Positions 49,288 to 61,439 of a stretch of 64,000 nucleotides of DNA are shown here, in pieces (within the stretch, counting starts at the first letter, position 1; each line of letters begins with the position of its first letter). The notes under the pieces are model-generated. The model did no database searches. It was not told where the DNA came from and saw nothing but the letters and a program-made list of their open reading frames with translations. Made by a program: the position numbers and the translations under genes. The DNA is taken from the NCBI GenBank assembly GCA_024291935.2, contig CM044311.1, positions 20,049,001 to 20,113,000 on the forward strand, in the 5' to 3' direction. This stretch comes from Okapia johnstoni. Taxonomy: Eukaryota > Chordata > Mammalia > Artiodactyla > Giraffidae.

Positions 49288-49350
49288 TCCAGTCAGTCAC
49301 TCAGTCGTGTCTGACTCTTTGCTACCCCATGGACTGTAGCCAGGCATCCC
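49288..49350 (-). mobile_element. SINE or duplicated BovB-tail fragment inside BovB
   Basis: A second 'cagtcactcagtcgtgtctg ... ccatggactgtagccaggc' block appears inside the BovB body. It fits a short antisense Bov-tA fragment or a rearranged BovB tail. Confidence 0.6.
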
Positions 49351-49532
49351 TCAATAAATTCAAAGTCTCTTTACTGTTTACTTTGCTTCCCCATCTATTT
49401 GCTGTGAAGTGATGGGACCGGACGCCATGATCTTAGCTTTTTAAATGTTGAGGTTTAAGCCAGTTTTTTTTTTTTTACTTTTTCACTCTTCTCTTTCTCC
49501 TTCATCAAGAGGCTCTTTAGTTTCTCTTTCCT

Positions 49533-49652
49533 TGGCAACCCACTCCAGTATTCTTGCCTGGAAAATCCCATGGACGGAGGAGCCTGTTAGGCTACAGTCC
49601 ATGCAGTTGCAAAGAGTAGGACACGACTGAGCGACTTCACTATCACTTTCTG
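49533..49652 (+). mobile_element. Bov-tA 3' half nested in BovB
   Basis: Sense SINE 3' half: 'ggcaacccactccagtattc', 'ggacggaggagcctgttagg', 'gacacgactgagcgacttca'. Opposite in orientation to the host BovB. Confidence 0.9.
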
Positions 49653-50129
49653 CCATAAGGGTGTGTCCTCTGTATATCTGAAGCTATTGATATTGCTCCC
49701 GGCAATCTTAATTCCAGCTTGTGTTTCATCCAGCCTAGCATTCCAAATGATGTACTCTGCAGGTAAGTTAAATAAGCAGTGTGACGATACGTACCCTTGA
49801 CGTACTCGTTTCTCAAATTTGAACCAGTCTATTGCTCCATATCTGGTTCTAACTGTTGCTTCTTGACCTGCTGCATACAGGTTTCTCAGGAGGCAGGTAA
49901 GGCGGTCTGGTATTTCCATCTCTTTAAGAATTTTTCCACAGTTTGTTGTGATTCACACAGTCAAAAGCTTTAGCGTAGTCAGTGAAGCAGAAGTAATTTT
50001 TTTTTTCTGAAATTTCTTAGCATGTGTGATTTTGATAACAAAAACAATGAAAACAAATATTAAAGACAAAGAACCAGATTGATCATGGAGTTAGAATTGA
50101 CTTTTCCATGACACACTACAGTTCAACTC

Positions 50130-50610
50130 AATTTTGACACACACGTTAAGATCCCACTCCCACAGGACTGCCCATCCTCCTTCATCTGCTAATTGCAAAC
50201 CCAGGTTTTCACCTGTGCTTCTGACAAGCTGTCTATAGACGGAAGTTTCCAAGGACTCCCTCCTTTGATTCCTTTAATTCACTGGATTAGCTCACAGAAC
50301 TCAGAAAAGCATTTTACTTACTAGATACTTGTTTATTATAAAAGAATATAACTAGGGAATACCCAGATAAAAGAGATGCATAGGACAAGTTATGGGTAAG
50401 GGACATTGTTTCTATGACCACCACTCTCCCAAATCTCCTTGTGTTTATTAACCCAGAAGTTCTTCAAATGCCTTTTGGATTTTAACAGAGGCTCCATTAC
50501 AAATGCACATGGCCCTGTGCAGTTGAACTCAAGTCTCCAAGCCCTCTCTTCTGTCTGGATGTCAGTGGAGTGGGACTAAAAATCTCAACTCTCTATTCAT
50601 GTGATTGGAC
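50130..50610. mobile_element. Ancient LTR-like interspersed repeat
   Basis: 'ggattagctcacagaactca', 'acttgtttattataaaagaa', 'aagagatgcataggacaagt' and 'aatctcaactctctattcat ... gtgattgg' follow the order of a common old eutherian repeat. The class (LTR or other) is not fixed. Confidence 0.45.
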
Positions 50611-50644
50611 TGCAAGGAGTCCAAGATCAAACCAAGATGTAAAC

Positions 50645-51178
50645 TCCTTGGAAGAAAAGTTATGACCAACCTAGACAGCATATTAAAAAGCAGAGATGTT
50701 ACTTTGCCAACAAAGGTCCATCTAGTCAAGGCTATGGTTTTCCCAGTGATCATGTATGGATGTGAGAGTTGGACTATAAAGAAGGCTGAGAGCCGAAGAA
50801 TTGATGCTTTTGAACTGTGGTGTTGGAGAAGACTCTTGAGAGTCCCTTGGACTGCAAGGGGATCCACCTAGTCCATCCTAAAGGAGATCAGTCCTGGGTG
50901 TTCATTGGAAGGACTGATGTTGAAGCTGAAACTCCAATACTTTGGCCACCTGATGCAAAGAACTGACTTATTTGAAAAGACCCTGAAGCTGGGAAAGATT
51001 GAAGGCAGGAGGAGAAGGGAATGACAGAGGATGAGATGGTTGGATGGCATCACCAACTTAATGGACATGAATTTGAGTTAGCTCTGGGACTTGATGATGG
51101 ACAGGGAAACCTGGTTTGCTTGCAGTCCATGGGGTCACGAAGAGTCAGACAGGACTGAGTGACTGAACTGAACTGAAA
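50645..51178 (+). mobile_element. BovB LINE 3' fragment
   Basis: Sense BovB from 'cttggaagaaaagttatgac' to 'gagtgactgaactgaactga'. The frame to 50871 encodes MVFPVIMYGCESWTIKKAE and FELWCWRRLLRVPWTAR. It includes only the ORF2 C-terminus and the 3' tail. Confidence 0.92.
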
Positions 51179-51184
51179 CTTATA

Positions 51185-54100
51185 TCCATTCATTTTTAGA
51201 TTATTTTCCCTTGTAGATCATTAGAGTATTGATTAGAGTTTCCTGATCTATACATATTGTTTTTAGTTATCTGTTGTATATATAGTTGTGTATACATGTC
51301 AGTACCAATCTTTCAATTTATCCCTCTCCTGCCTTTCCCCTTGAAATAATACTTGCCATACTTTCCATGTGACTTTCTCCAGAAATGATGGATGAGCTTT
51401 TCTCCATCTCAGAATATCTCCGGCTACGCCTTTTGCTACATCTCTCCTATATGTAGCTGGAGAAAGTGCTCTAAGGGTTCATGTGATTACATAGGCCCCA
51501 TTCTGATAATCCAGGAAAATCTTACGTTAAGGGTGTATAGTCATAATTTTATCTGCCAAGTCTTTTGTCATCTAATGTCACATGTTCACAAATTTCATGA
51601 ACAACTTTGGGTTGGGGTTAGATTAATTTGAGGGCAAGGGGATTTTTTTTTTTTTAATTCTCTGTATTTCAACCACCCAGGAGCAATACTTGTATCTAGC
51701 TTAATTTGATTTAATCATTGTTATACTCTTTTATTTTTCCTTAATATTTTTAATTGTAAATTATCTTTTAATTTTAATTGTGTATACTAATGTAAGTGTC
51801 ATTTGTCTCAATAGCAGTTTTTAAATAATTTTTATTCTAGATTTTGCTTAATGATTCTTCATGTTACTTCTGTATCCTCTAAATCCTCCTGTTTCTGTCT
51901 CAATGGGAAATGTAAAGCCATATTTTACCCCTCCCTACACATTAACTAGAGAAGCTCCATATTTAACTTTTTTGAAGATGGAGTTTTTCATAATATATCA
52001 AAAATTTTTAAAAACAACTGTTCCTAGAATTTAGCGCTTCTCAAACTATCTATAGTGAATTCTCATTTTTTTTCCAAATCTATCCCAAATCTATACTTCA
52101 GTATATTACAGTGAAAAACAAAAAAAGAATTGCTAATAAAAAAGTGAAACAAGAGAGGAGGAATACAAAACGGAAATTCAAATTTTAATTATTAGTTTTA
52201 TTACACATACAATTAATCTCCCAAATTGCTGTAAAATATTATAAAAGCTTAACATCAATGTTTATACTTACTTTGTCTCTTACTAGAAATAATCATTTTG
52301 TACATTATCACTCTTCCACACAGCATACATTGAACTGGTCAAATAATAATCTATACTGTTAATTCTGGGATTAGAAAAAATGAACTTGTATGTAATAAAC
52401 TCCAATCTATCACTTTCATGAGCTTAAAATTCTTGACTCATTCTGAACTATCAAAGCACACAAAGAAAGTGATATTTACTATTCTGAATTATAAACATTT
52501 TGAAGTGTTTATAGCAGTGTTTCCCTACTTGAGTGAATTATAAAAAGGGCAATCTTTAGGAAAAAAATAAAAGCAGCCATTCAAGCACAGTTCTTTATTT
52601 TGAGTCATGACCCTGAAGCCCGTGCAGAAAGAATTGAACCACATCATGAGTCTTGGAGTGCCAGCACAGCATTGTGTTGACAATAAACTTGAAGGAGAAT
52701 GAGGTCGTTTTTCAGCCAGCTTCCAGAAATTGCCTCTTTAAAATTCTTAGTTCCCTAAGTGCAATAAATATCCATGTTTCCAGTCTCTATACTTGAAAAT
52801 AAAAATGTTCTACAGTGCACAGGAGATGATTTCTGTGTCAAAGTAAGGTAAAGAGTACACAGACTTGCAAGGAAGAAAACCTAACCATTAAAATAGCTTC
52901 AATGACAGGTGATTTTTTTTTTATGGGATTCATTCACTTATTGAAGACAATGATGCCCACATGGACTTTAAATAACATAAAGGCATTTATGGAAGGAAAG
53001 AAGATGGAAAGTTGATATTATAGGAAAACTTTGAATGTGTTTTGTATAGAGGATAACTGTCTTGCAGGAGTGAGGAGAAATCATATATATATATATTTTT
53101 TTTACTCCTGCAGAGATAATTACTATTTCTTTCTTTCTTTCTGTAGTTAGCGGTCATAATACCTGAGAAATTGCATACAATGTAGATGCTTTATGATGTC
53201 AGTAGAATATATTAACTTACAATGGACTTTTTTCTCTATTAATTTTTTAAACATCAAGGTTAAGATGTTATAAAACTTGATTGAGACCAAATCATAAATA
53301 TATTGAAATTCTAGATTCAGGTCAGTCTCTTAAAGCATTAAACTATTATTCTGCAGCATTAAATTAACATTATGAAGCACAGAAATCATTTTATATAGCT
53401 ATTATATTCAAGGCATTGGGTTACCTTTTAAGAAATAATATAAATCTGAAGGAGCTATATACCCTGCTTTTAAGGAGCTCATACATTAGTGGAGAAGTAT
53501 GAGGAACTTGAGTAGGACTTGTATATGTATACACAATCATAATTTATGTTATATATAATTGCATAATATTTCAATACTAAAATATAACACTTATAAATAT
53601 TGTCAAGCCACAAGTAAGGAAATAATTATTAAGTTTAGATAGGATGTCAGGAAAAGGTGCAAAAAGTAGGTGGCATATAAATTAGATATCAAGGCATAAG
53701 CAAAATTTGGACAGATAAATGGAAACTTTTAAAACAGAGAAACTTAACCAAAGGGTACAGCCTTGTAGACATGCATGTCCAGCTTACTGAAAAATACATC
53801 CCACAATTATGAAGGTCCTAATGTCTCATACTTATCATATTGTCCATTAAATGCTCTAAGGATTAAAAAAATAGACCATAAAATAGAGGCTTTGGGAGAA
53901 GTATGTGGTTTTGAATTCACTTGATGTTATGGAAAGCTTAACCTCTCCTTTCTAGAAGCTCAGGGATAGAGGTCATTCATCTTGCAATGGTTAGCTGAAG
54001 TTGGGGGATTTAAAATTCTTTATTAACCAAACTTAGAAAATTTTGGTATCTGCATGGTTCATTTTCCAGCTGAATTCTTAAGATCATGGTGTCTCTTACC

Positions 54101-55078
54101 ATACACTTACAACAGAATAAAAACCAAATTGTTATCTACCATGTTCTTCTCTATTAGACGAATTTTAAGAGCCCCTAGAAAATATTCATTTTTCTGAATT
54201 AATTAAATTTATAGTGCAGAATCAGTTTAACTAACCAATTAAAGAATTTTAAATTTTGAAATGATCCAAAAAGTGCTTAAGCTCTAATCTAGCAGAAATA
54301 TTTTTTCTTTGAGTGAAATGATTAAGTGGAATATAAGCAAGTGCTGAATACAATTGATATACAACAGTCATATAGTTAGATAAAATTGTTTTTGGAATTT
54401 TAATAAAGAAATTTTAAAATCATCTTCACATCTCAATTTGAAATCAAATGTAGGTAATTTCAAAAAAGAATGTTTTAGCTACATGGAATTTAAAAAAACA
54501 ATTGTTAAATAAATCAAATTAAACCAAAAAGAAAGGAAAACAGAAAGAAGTTTATAATCTTGTGTCCTTATCACACTTGTTCCAAACAATCAAAATAAAA
54601 AATATATGAACCAAAATTAGTTTCTCAGGAAATTTTACTAAATTTTCACTAAAATTGAATTTTTTTTTTTGTTTAGAAAAAGGAGCACCAAACTGAAAGC
54701 TGAGAACATAGAATCATGTATACATTAAATTTCAAAATTAAATGCTAATGAATAAAATAAATAAATTTTAGAAATAAGCAATATTAGATAATTTTTAAAA
54801 AATATTCATTATTTATTTAATATTTAAGTGTTTACTAAACAAATAATAAAATACCAGCAGAAAGAGGTTTATGTTTTCCCACACCAGTTTATTTTACCTG
54901 AAGAACATTGAGAGGTTACAGCACTACACTCACATAGATAAGACATTTTACTAAATTCAATGTTATCTTGAAATAGCACATTAATATTTTTTGTTTTTAC
55001 TTGAGAACACCAAACAATGATGTGCATTTGTGTGTGTATATGTGCATATACATATACAAAAGTATATATGTATGCATT
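51185..55078. other. Long repeat-poor AT-rich stretch
   Basis: 3.9 kb without young SINEs or LINEs. A (TA)n run lies at 53084-53097, a (TTTC)n patch near 53128-53142, and an L2/MIR-like patch at about 53400-53490 ('tattcaaggcattgggttac', 'ttaaggagctcatacattag'). The frame at 51392-51631 shows no domain I recognise. Confidence 0.5.
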
Positions 55079-55080
55079 AT

Positions 55081-55560
55081 TGAAAAGCAGAGACATTACT
55101 TTGTCAACAAAGGTCCATCTAGTCAAGGCTATGGTTTTTCCAGTAGTCATATATGGATGTGAGAGTTGGGCTATAAAGAAAGCTGAGCGCCGAATTAATG
55201 CTTTTGAACTGTGGCGTTGGAGAAGACTCTTGAGAGCCCCTTGGACAGCAAGGAGATCCAGCCAGTCCATCCTAAAGGAAATTAGTCCTGAATATTAATT
55301 GGAAGGACTGATGCTGAAGCTGAAACTCCAATACTTTGGCCACCTGATGTGAAGAGCTGACTCATTTGAAAAGATCCTGATGCTGGGAAAGATTGAGGGC
55401 AGGAGGAGAAGGGGACTACAGAGGATGAGATGATTGGATGGCCAATGGAGATGGGTTTGGGTGGACTTCGGTAGTTGGTGATGAACAGGGAGGCCTGGCG
55501 TGCTGTGATTCATGGGGTTGCAAGGAGTCAGACACGACTGAGCGACTGAACTGAACAGAA
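55081..55560 (+). mobile_element. BovB LINE 3' fragment
   Basis: Sense BovB from 'gaaaagcagagacattactt' to 'gcgactgaactgaacagaac'. The frame at 55017-55298 encodes MVFPVVIYGCESWAIKKAE. A short deletion lies near 55440 ('gattggatggccaatgga'). Confidence 0.92.
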
Positions 55561-55561
55561 C

Positions 55562-56368
55562 ATATACATTAATGTACGTATCTATCTATTCCTACATTTT
55601 AAATGAGTGGTAATAGAATGTAGAGGTCAAGAAATATGATTTTAAGGGCTTTGGAACTGACTTTAATTAACATGTCAGCATTGATGGTGGCACAGGTTTG
55701 CATTCATCAGTAAAGATAGGAACTTAACTTGTGACATGTTGTTAAAGTACCAGGTATATGTAAATTAGGCTGAAATAAAAGTTTCATTTTGAGTAATAGT
55801 TGCCATAGAATTCTGTTTGTTTTACTAATTCTTATTACTTCATGAATATAATGATATTTTTATGACTTTCCTAGAGACTAAATACATGTGTAAACCCCTT
55901 TAGGGACCCAGCTACAAAACTAAGTTTGGAGTGAATTTGACAGACCACCTCGTCACATTCCACTCCCTGCTCAAACAAACTCTGCTTTAGCTCAGGAAAT
56001 CTATTTTACTATGTACTCACTGAAGGAAATAATTTAATTTTTACTTAAAAAAAAAAACAAACTAGGAGATATATAAATGGGACAGGGCATAAATCAACTA
56101 CTTATTGAACAGAAGCTATTCTCAGAGAAGATTATGTTTTCTTCACTGTATCTTATGTAACTTGAATGCTTTCTGAAGTATGATAATTACTGAGATTTCT
56201 TCTTTCCTCATGGTTAATGCCTCAGGATTGCTAAACTATTCCCACAGAGGACACTATAGTACACTATAGTCCAGAAGTTTTGCTGTGTACAAATATTTAG
56301 GCCCTTCATTTCTTTATCTATAATTCTGAAACCCAGAAAATACTAAACTTGAAACATTTCTCACAACT
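55562..56368. other. Unassigned AT-rich DNA
   Basis: No element recognised. An A-run lies near 56047. Confidence 0.5.
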
Positions 56369-56371
56369 TAC

Positions 56372-56583
56372 TGGGCTTCCCCAGTGGCTCAGTGGTAAGG
56401 AGTCTTCCAGGAATACAGGAAATGCAGGATATGTGGGTTTGATTCCTGGGTGGGAAAGATCCCCTGGAGGAGGAAATGCAACCCACCCCAGTATTCTTGC
56501 CTGGGAAATCCCATGGATAGAGGAAACTGGCAGGTTAAGTTCATGGGGTTGCAAAGTGTAGGACCCAACTGAGCGACGTTCAA
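56372..56583 (+). mobile_element. Bov-tA SINE
   Basis: Sense copy from 'gggcttccccagtggctcag' to 'ccaactgagcgacgttcaac'. A CA/CG microsatellite follows in its tail position. Confidence 0.92.
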
Positions 56584-56603
56584 CACACACATATACGTGC
56601 GCG

Positions 56604-56656
<53 letters not shown>
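56582..56656. repeat. (CA)n(CG)n alternating purine-pyrimidine tract
   Basis: 'acacacacatatacgtg', then about 7 CG units, then about 20 CA units, one CG, and CA again. About 75 bases of nearly uninterrupted alternating purine-pyrimidine, a sequence class known to favour Z-DNA. Confidence 0.95.
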
Positions 56657-56658
<2 letters not shown>

Positions 56659-56659
56659 T

Positions 56660-57128
56660 TTGGGCAGGAAATCTTGACTTGATCTAAGTTGGGACTTTAA
56701 ATATTGTCTGCATTAATCATACTAGTGAGTGGAGACATTTATTTGTTCTCAAAGAATTAATGTGTTTGAACATGAGGTTGTGCTTCAGAAACTATAGGGG
56801 GATATTGTACAATATACAACAATGTTACCTTTTAAAAACTCTAAAATTCCTAATGTAAAAATAAATTTTGGAATTCACCCTCATCCTGATATAAAATGAC
56901 CTTGGAAATAGCCATTCCTGTCCTTATAAAAAGACAAATTAAACAAATTAAAAATCTTGGATCCATCAGAGAACTGAGGTCACAGGGCAAGCCACCACTT
57001 CAAATTTTGAAGAGAAGCACATCCAGTAAGTCACAGCAAACATGTGAATAATACCTGGAGCAGAAGGCACTAGAACTATACTGGGAGGAACACCTGAATG
57101 GAAATTCAGGCAAAATTGCCGGAGGCCA
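56660..57128. other. Unassigned DNA
   Basis: No element recognised. Confidence 0.5.
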
Positions 57129-57130
57129 AG

Positions 57131-57346
57131 TGGCTTCCCTGGTGGCTCAGAGAGCAAAGAATCTGCCTGAAATGCTGGAGACCCAGCATTCTGGGCCAGT
57201 CAGAATCCCTGGAGAAGCTGAGCTTTCCCGCTCTAGTGTTCTTGCCTGCAGAATTCCATGGACAGCAGGAGCCTGGCGGGCTACAGTCCATGGGGTTGCA
57301 AAGAGTCGGACATGACTGATGGGCTAACTCTTTCACTTTCTTTATT
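57131..57346 (+). mobile_element. Bov-tA SINE
   Basis: Sense copy from 'ggcttccctggtggctcaga' to 'gacatgactgatgggctaac', with a short inverted-repeat-like change around 'gagacccagcattctgggcc'. A short repeat (caagtg) may mark the insertion site. Confidence 0.9.
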
Positions 57347-57495
57347 TCAAGTGAGGAATACTTTCAAAGAGAAATTTTCTGACTGGAGTTTCAGTGAGGT
57401 TCTCAGATTTTTCTAGTTTACTATGGAAAACCTGCACGTTCTCATGGTGAAGATCTGAGAAAAATCCTATTGTTGCTTTGGCAAGAAGCAAGGAG

Positions 57496-57634
57496 AAAAG
57501 TGAAAGTCCGACTCTTTGAGACCCCATGGACTATACAGACCATGGAATTTTCCAGGCCAGAATACTAGAGTGGGCAGCCATTCCCTTCTCCAGGGGATCT
57601 TCCTGACCTAGGGATTGAACCCAGGTCTCCATAA
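57496..57634 (-). mobile_element. Bov-tA-type SINE fragment
   Basis: Antisense: 'gtgaaagtccgactctttga', 'ggactatacagaccatggaa', 'ctccaggggatcttcctgac', stopping at 'aacccaggtctcc'. The head end is missing. Confidence 0.87.
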
Positions 57635-57639
57635 CAAAA

Positions 57640-58480
57640 GTTTACCTCCCAAAGAAAGATTTACCTGATCTTTATCCAGTCCCAGGAAATGGCATCCATC
57701 CACCACCGCCCTCCATCCTTACATCTGACTTGAATTTGGATCCCTGAGTGTGTATTCTTTAGCCACACATATTATGCTTCTGCCTTGATTTAGATTTACA
57801 TGTAAATACTATCTTCCTATACATAGTCTTATGCAATATCTACCATTGCACATTTTAGATTTATAAATATTTTAATATAGCTATAGTTAATCTGTGTAAT
57901 TATGTTGTATGAATTATAATTATCTGTTCTTCCTTTGATAGATATTAGCATATCTCCCTTGCCAGGAAAAAAAGTGAATTAAACCAACAATGAGAACTCA
58001 TTCATATATTTTATAAAATGCTCTAAAATATGACTGTTTAATTTTTTTTAATCTAGCAAGACCAAGTTACAGACGTTGAATGATTTAAAAAAAAAAAATA
58101 GAAAGGGATTTTATGACCCTGACTTGCTCTTGTGCACAGAAAGGAATTTGGCCTAACCCTGGTTGGACCCACTAGGTTTGCTGTGGGGTCAGACATGGCC
58201 TGGAATGGCCAAGCTCCAGGCTCCAACAAGCCCTTTCCACTTTCCCCACAGCTTATGTTAACTGAGATGCCTTTCTACTTTAACAGAAATGTTAGGCAGA
58301 AATATTTCCTAGAACCTGGCTGACCTCTCTGCCCCCATCCTAACTTAGCATTCCAGGTTGTCAGGACCTGGTTCACCTTAGATACTGAGCACTCTACAGG
58401 TTTCTGAGTGGTCGGTTGAGGCCCACAGGACACTAGTCCTCACAGTTAGAGCTGCAGAGCCCTGCAGAGCCCTACAGAGC
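57640..58480. other. Unassigned DNA upstream of the CTAGE-like retrocopy
   Basis: An A-run lies at 58088-58099. The less AT-rich stretch from 58110 to 58480 might be 5' UTR of the retrocopied transcript or its flank; no family was recognised. A short tandem (agagccctgc, agagccctac) lies at 58458-58480. Confidence 0.4.
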
Positions 58481-58481
58481 C

Positions 58482-60010
58482 ATGGAGGACAGCAGATGGC
58501 CACCTGATCCATTTTCCAGTTGGTCTTGGAGCACCAGAGGGGTGCTCTGCTGGTGATTGCTGAAAACTTGAGACACATGCCAGGTCTCTCTGACACTCCC
58601 TGGGAGATTCTAGTGTGCACTGTGATGCTAGTTTTGATAGTAAAGGGACTTCGCATTTTAAGTGTGAAGTTGCTAGACACAAAGGATTCTGCCCACCTGA
58701 AGTCTGTAGAGAATATAGTGACAATACTAACTAATGACAAGAGCTAAAGAAGCCCTTAGTCCACCTGGGTTGGAGCTCCAGTCCTCCCATGTTATAAACC
58801 TTGTGCTTGTCTGCCCTGAATATAAAACACAAAACACAAAAACCTGTAAAAGTCATCATTTCTGAGCACTGTGGACTTTCTGCAAAAGGCACAGAAGAGT
58901 CAGCTTACTCAACTTTCCCAAGTGATTCATGGGAAACCCATCTTAACTGCATCAGAGAAAAATGGAGGACAAATTCAAAAGAAAATAGTTAATAATATGA
59001 ACAAAAATATTCATTTTCCACAAAGTCTGGAAATGCCCAACCAAGAGATTAAAAGATGGAAACAGAGAGTCCAGGGAAAGGAGAAGGAGAAAACAAGGCT
59101 GGAGCAGTCAAACACACAAAGGGAACAAATCCTGAACAATAAAGTCAACCAACTAACATCAATGGCTGAACACATGCTGAAGACCATCCTTTTGCTTGAC
59201 CTCCTTAGAGATCATGTGGATGATGGAAACTTGAACGCCCAGCAGTAGAGAGAAGCCAGAAATGGCCATCGATGGATCCATTCTTAGGCCAGAAGCTGAT
59301 AAGAACGTGTCACTGATGACGCTGACTCCAATGTGTTCCTTCAGAGTCCTGAAAAGAAGCAGTAAGAAATAAGCAGTAAGTTCTTCCCAACAACTGTGGG
59401 AAGGAAAGCAAATGAAGAGAGAGCTTCCAGGACAAATACCCAGTCTCCTCACAGAAGAAGCATCTCTTCACTGTGAGAATTCCCAGCTGGAAAGAAATTC
59501 GGCAGCTGAGGTTGAAGCTGAAAATTCTGTCTGAACTGCATGAAGATCATTGGACACAACTTCACAAAAATTGTTTGAAGAGGAGATGTAATGCTTAGAA
59601 GAAAAAAAAAAAAACAACTTCCCAGCATGTGTAGAAACATGAAAGCCAAAGTTTTATGGGAATTGCAACCTATACAAGAAGATGGCAGAAGACCTGGGCA
59701 AAGGGTTGAAAGAAGCACTTCCTACCATGGGAAGGAGATCTATGTCAGTGAGAAAGACCTCAAGACTGCTGGGTGGCAGCTGTGTTGACTGAAGGAAGAT
59801 TCATAGAGCTAAGGAAAGCAAACGAACACAACAGGCAGATGCTAGCCAAGGTTGAGTCCAAGTTCTAGTCTTTTCCAAGAGGCCATTTGCGCTTGCTGTT
59901 CCACTTGCAACCCATAGAGGCCCCAAAGTGTTAGGAGAGCCCCTGTGTTAGGAGCCCACCTTGGGAGCAGGAGGGGCACAAATTGAGATCTCAGGAACCT
60001 GAAGTCACCT
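58482..60010 (+). pseudogene. MIA2: MIA2/CTAGE5-MIA3 family processed pseudogene
   Basis: Live members of this family (TANGO1/MIA3 and cTAGE5/MIA2) sit at ER exit sites and help load bulky COPII cargo such as collagen. The copy starts at an ATG (58482, MEDSRWPPDPF), shifts frame, and continues LVLEHQRGALL from 58520 into a membrane segment, PWEILVCTVMLVLIVKGLRI. Coiled-coil parts follow in several frames: 58871-59248 (EQILNNKVNQL, DDGNL), about 59440-59580 (EASLHCENSQLE, LRLKLKILSELHED), then 59680-59790. The best match is near 59815-59920: ELRKANEHNRQ, with KVESKF next, then FALAVP. Domain order is that of the CTAGE family, without intron-like gaps, so retrocopying is likely. At least four frameshifts and several stops rule out a full-length product. 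Most of the proline-rich C-terminus is absent or unrecognisable, and no clear poly(A) or target-site duplication was seen. Choosing MIA2 over MIA3 or another CTAGE member is inference. Confidence 0.75.
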
Positions 60011-60014
60011 GCAG

Positions 60015-61435
60015 GTTTGACTCAGCTGCCACAGAAACTAGGTTGTGAAGACCTAGAACCATAGCACACACTGCCCGAGTTTTCTTTTTAAAGTAATTTG
60101 AATGTTTCTGTTTTATTTTGGCTACGGTTGCTTATTTGATTGGTATTATTGAATTAGATAAAGCATGATAATTTGTAACAAACCTTTTTCAAATGAAATT
60201 ATATTAAATATAATTTCTTTGAATAATTTGTATAAGTCCTTATATCATCTTGAATAAGATATTGTTAGTTGTATTTTGATTAAATCAAAAATTAATATTA
60301 CTTAAGCCAAATGACATATGACATGAACAAATATGCTTAAAATAATAAAGCCATTTCTATATGCTATGGGCTATAATTAAAAATCTGGACAAGTAACCTA
60401 ATACTTGTCATAATTAGGTTGGCTTTAAGAACCAATGTAATATTAAAAAAAATACAAATCTCAGACATCAGAAAATATATTGATTTTAGTTATAAAACCA
60501 CTGATTAATTTGGAGGAGTTTGCATTTTATACTCATCTGATTTCTTATTTTTTCATATTTTAACTTTTGATATTTGTTTAAGATATTATTTGTTGTCTAA
60601 ACAACTCAAAATTTTACTTACTGAAAATAAGTGTTTATACTTTGTGGCGATCATACTACAGACACACACCACAGTTCAAAGAAAGGGTACTTTAATTATT
60701 ATTTCAGTACCTAAAGAAAATGTAGAATTAAGAGAGATTCAAATATGAACATAACTTTTAAATGAATAATAATTAAAAATCAAAATATACATATCATTAC
60801 ACAGAAGAGATGAGTTGCCTGATATATCAAATAAGACTCCAAATAGAAACCCATCATCTAATGATGCAGAAGAAGAGACTGAACTGAAGTCAGTTTCTGA
60901 GCTGTGATAGGAATGATAGAAGGAACAAGTATGGTGGGATCCTAGCTGCTAGCAACAGAGAATCTGTTCTCATTCCTGGTCCTGGAGGAGGAGGGGGAAA
61001 CTGTGAGCCCAGTGAGGAGCTGTCAAGGGAACAGGGAAAACTGACCCCAGTGTCCTCCTGTCCTTCCATTACTGCTGGAGCAATGGCAGACACTGAGGAA
61101 AAAATGGGTAGTGCAGCCAGGGAAGTTGGCTTTAGGCACACAGCAGGTCAGAACAGAGCCTGAGGGCTTGAAGGAATTTGGAGAATAACCAGCACACTTG
61201 ATTCCATCTGAGCCAAAGAGAGAGAAAGAGAGAGAGAGAGTGTGTGTGTATGTGTGTGGTTGTGCACGTATACTATTGACTTCATGCATGTCCTATTGTT
61301 TAGTGAATAACTTTCTTTAGGAGGGACAGGAGAATGACAACTTTGGCACTTTGTTTCTAAGTCCATATGTTATCAAGATCATAGGCATTGTTATCACCTG
61401 AGGCATTATGTCATCATCAAAGTTTTGGAAAAGCA
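60015..61435. other. Unassigned DNA
   Basis: AT-rich sequence from 60100 to 60880 gives way to a less AT-rich part (60880-61210). Its open frames (for example 60890-61141, minus) show no domain I recognise. It may hold the diverged env side of the neighbouring ERV, but nothing supports this directly. Confidence 0.4.
61214..61263. repeat. (GA)n(TG)n simple repeat
   Basis: About ten GA-rich units followed by about ten TG-rich units. Confidence 0.93.
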
Positions 61436-61439
61436 GGCC

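Larger units (their letters stand above)
49028..50000 (-). mobile_element. BovB LINE fragment reaching the reverse-transcriptase core
   Basis: Antisense BovB with the most upstream reach in the window. The minus-strand frame ending near 49919 encodes an RT palm region (PDRLTCLLRNLY, VRQGYVSSHCLFNL, then 'NSFRYTEDT'). The expected RT catalytic YADD box reads YTED at 49665-49676. The copy is split by SINE sequence at about 49288-49350 and 49533-49650, has deletions, and is clearly dead. Confidence 0.9.

Noticed and set aside
60880..61210. Possible exon or ERV env region at 60.9-61.2 kb
   Set aside because: Short frames on the minus strand show no domain; proximity to the ERV pol is suggestive only.
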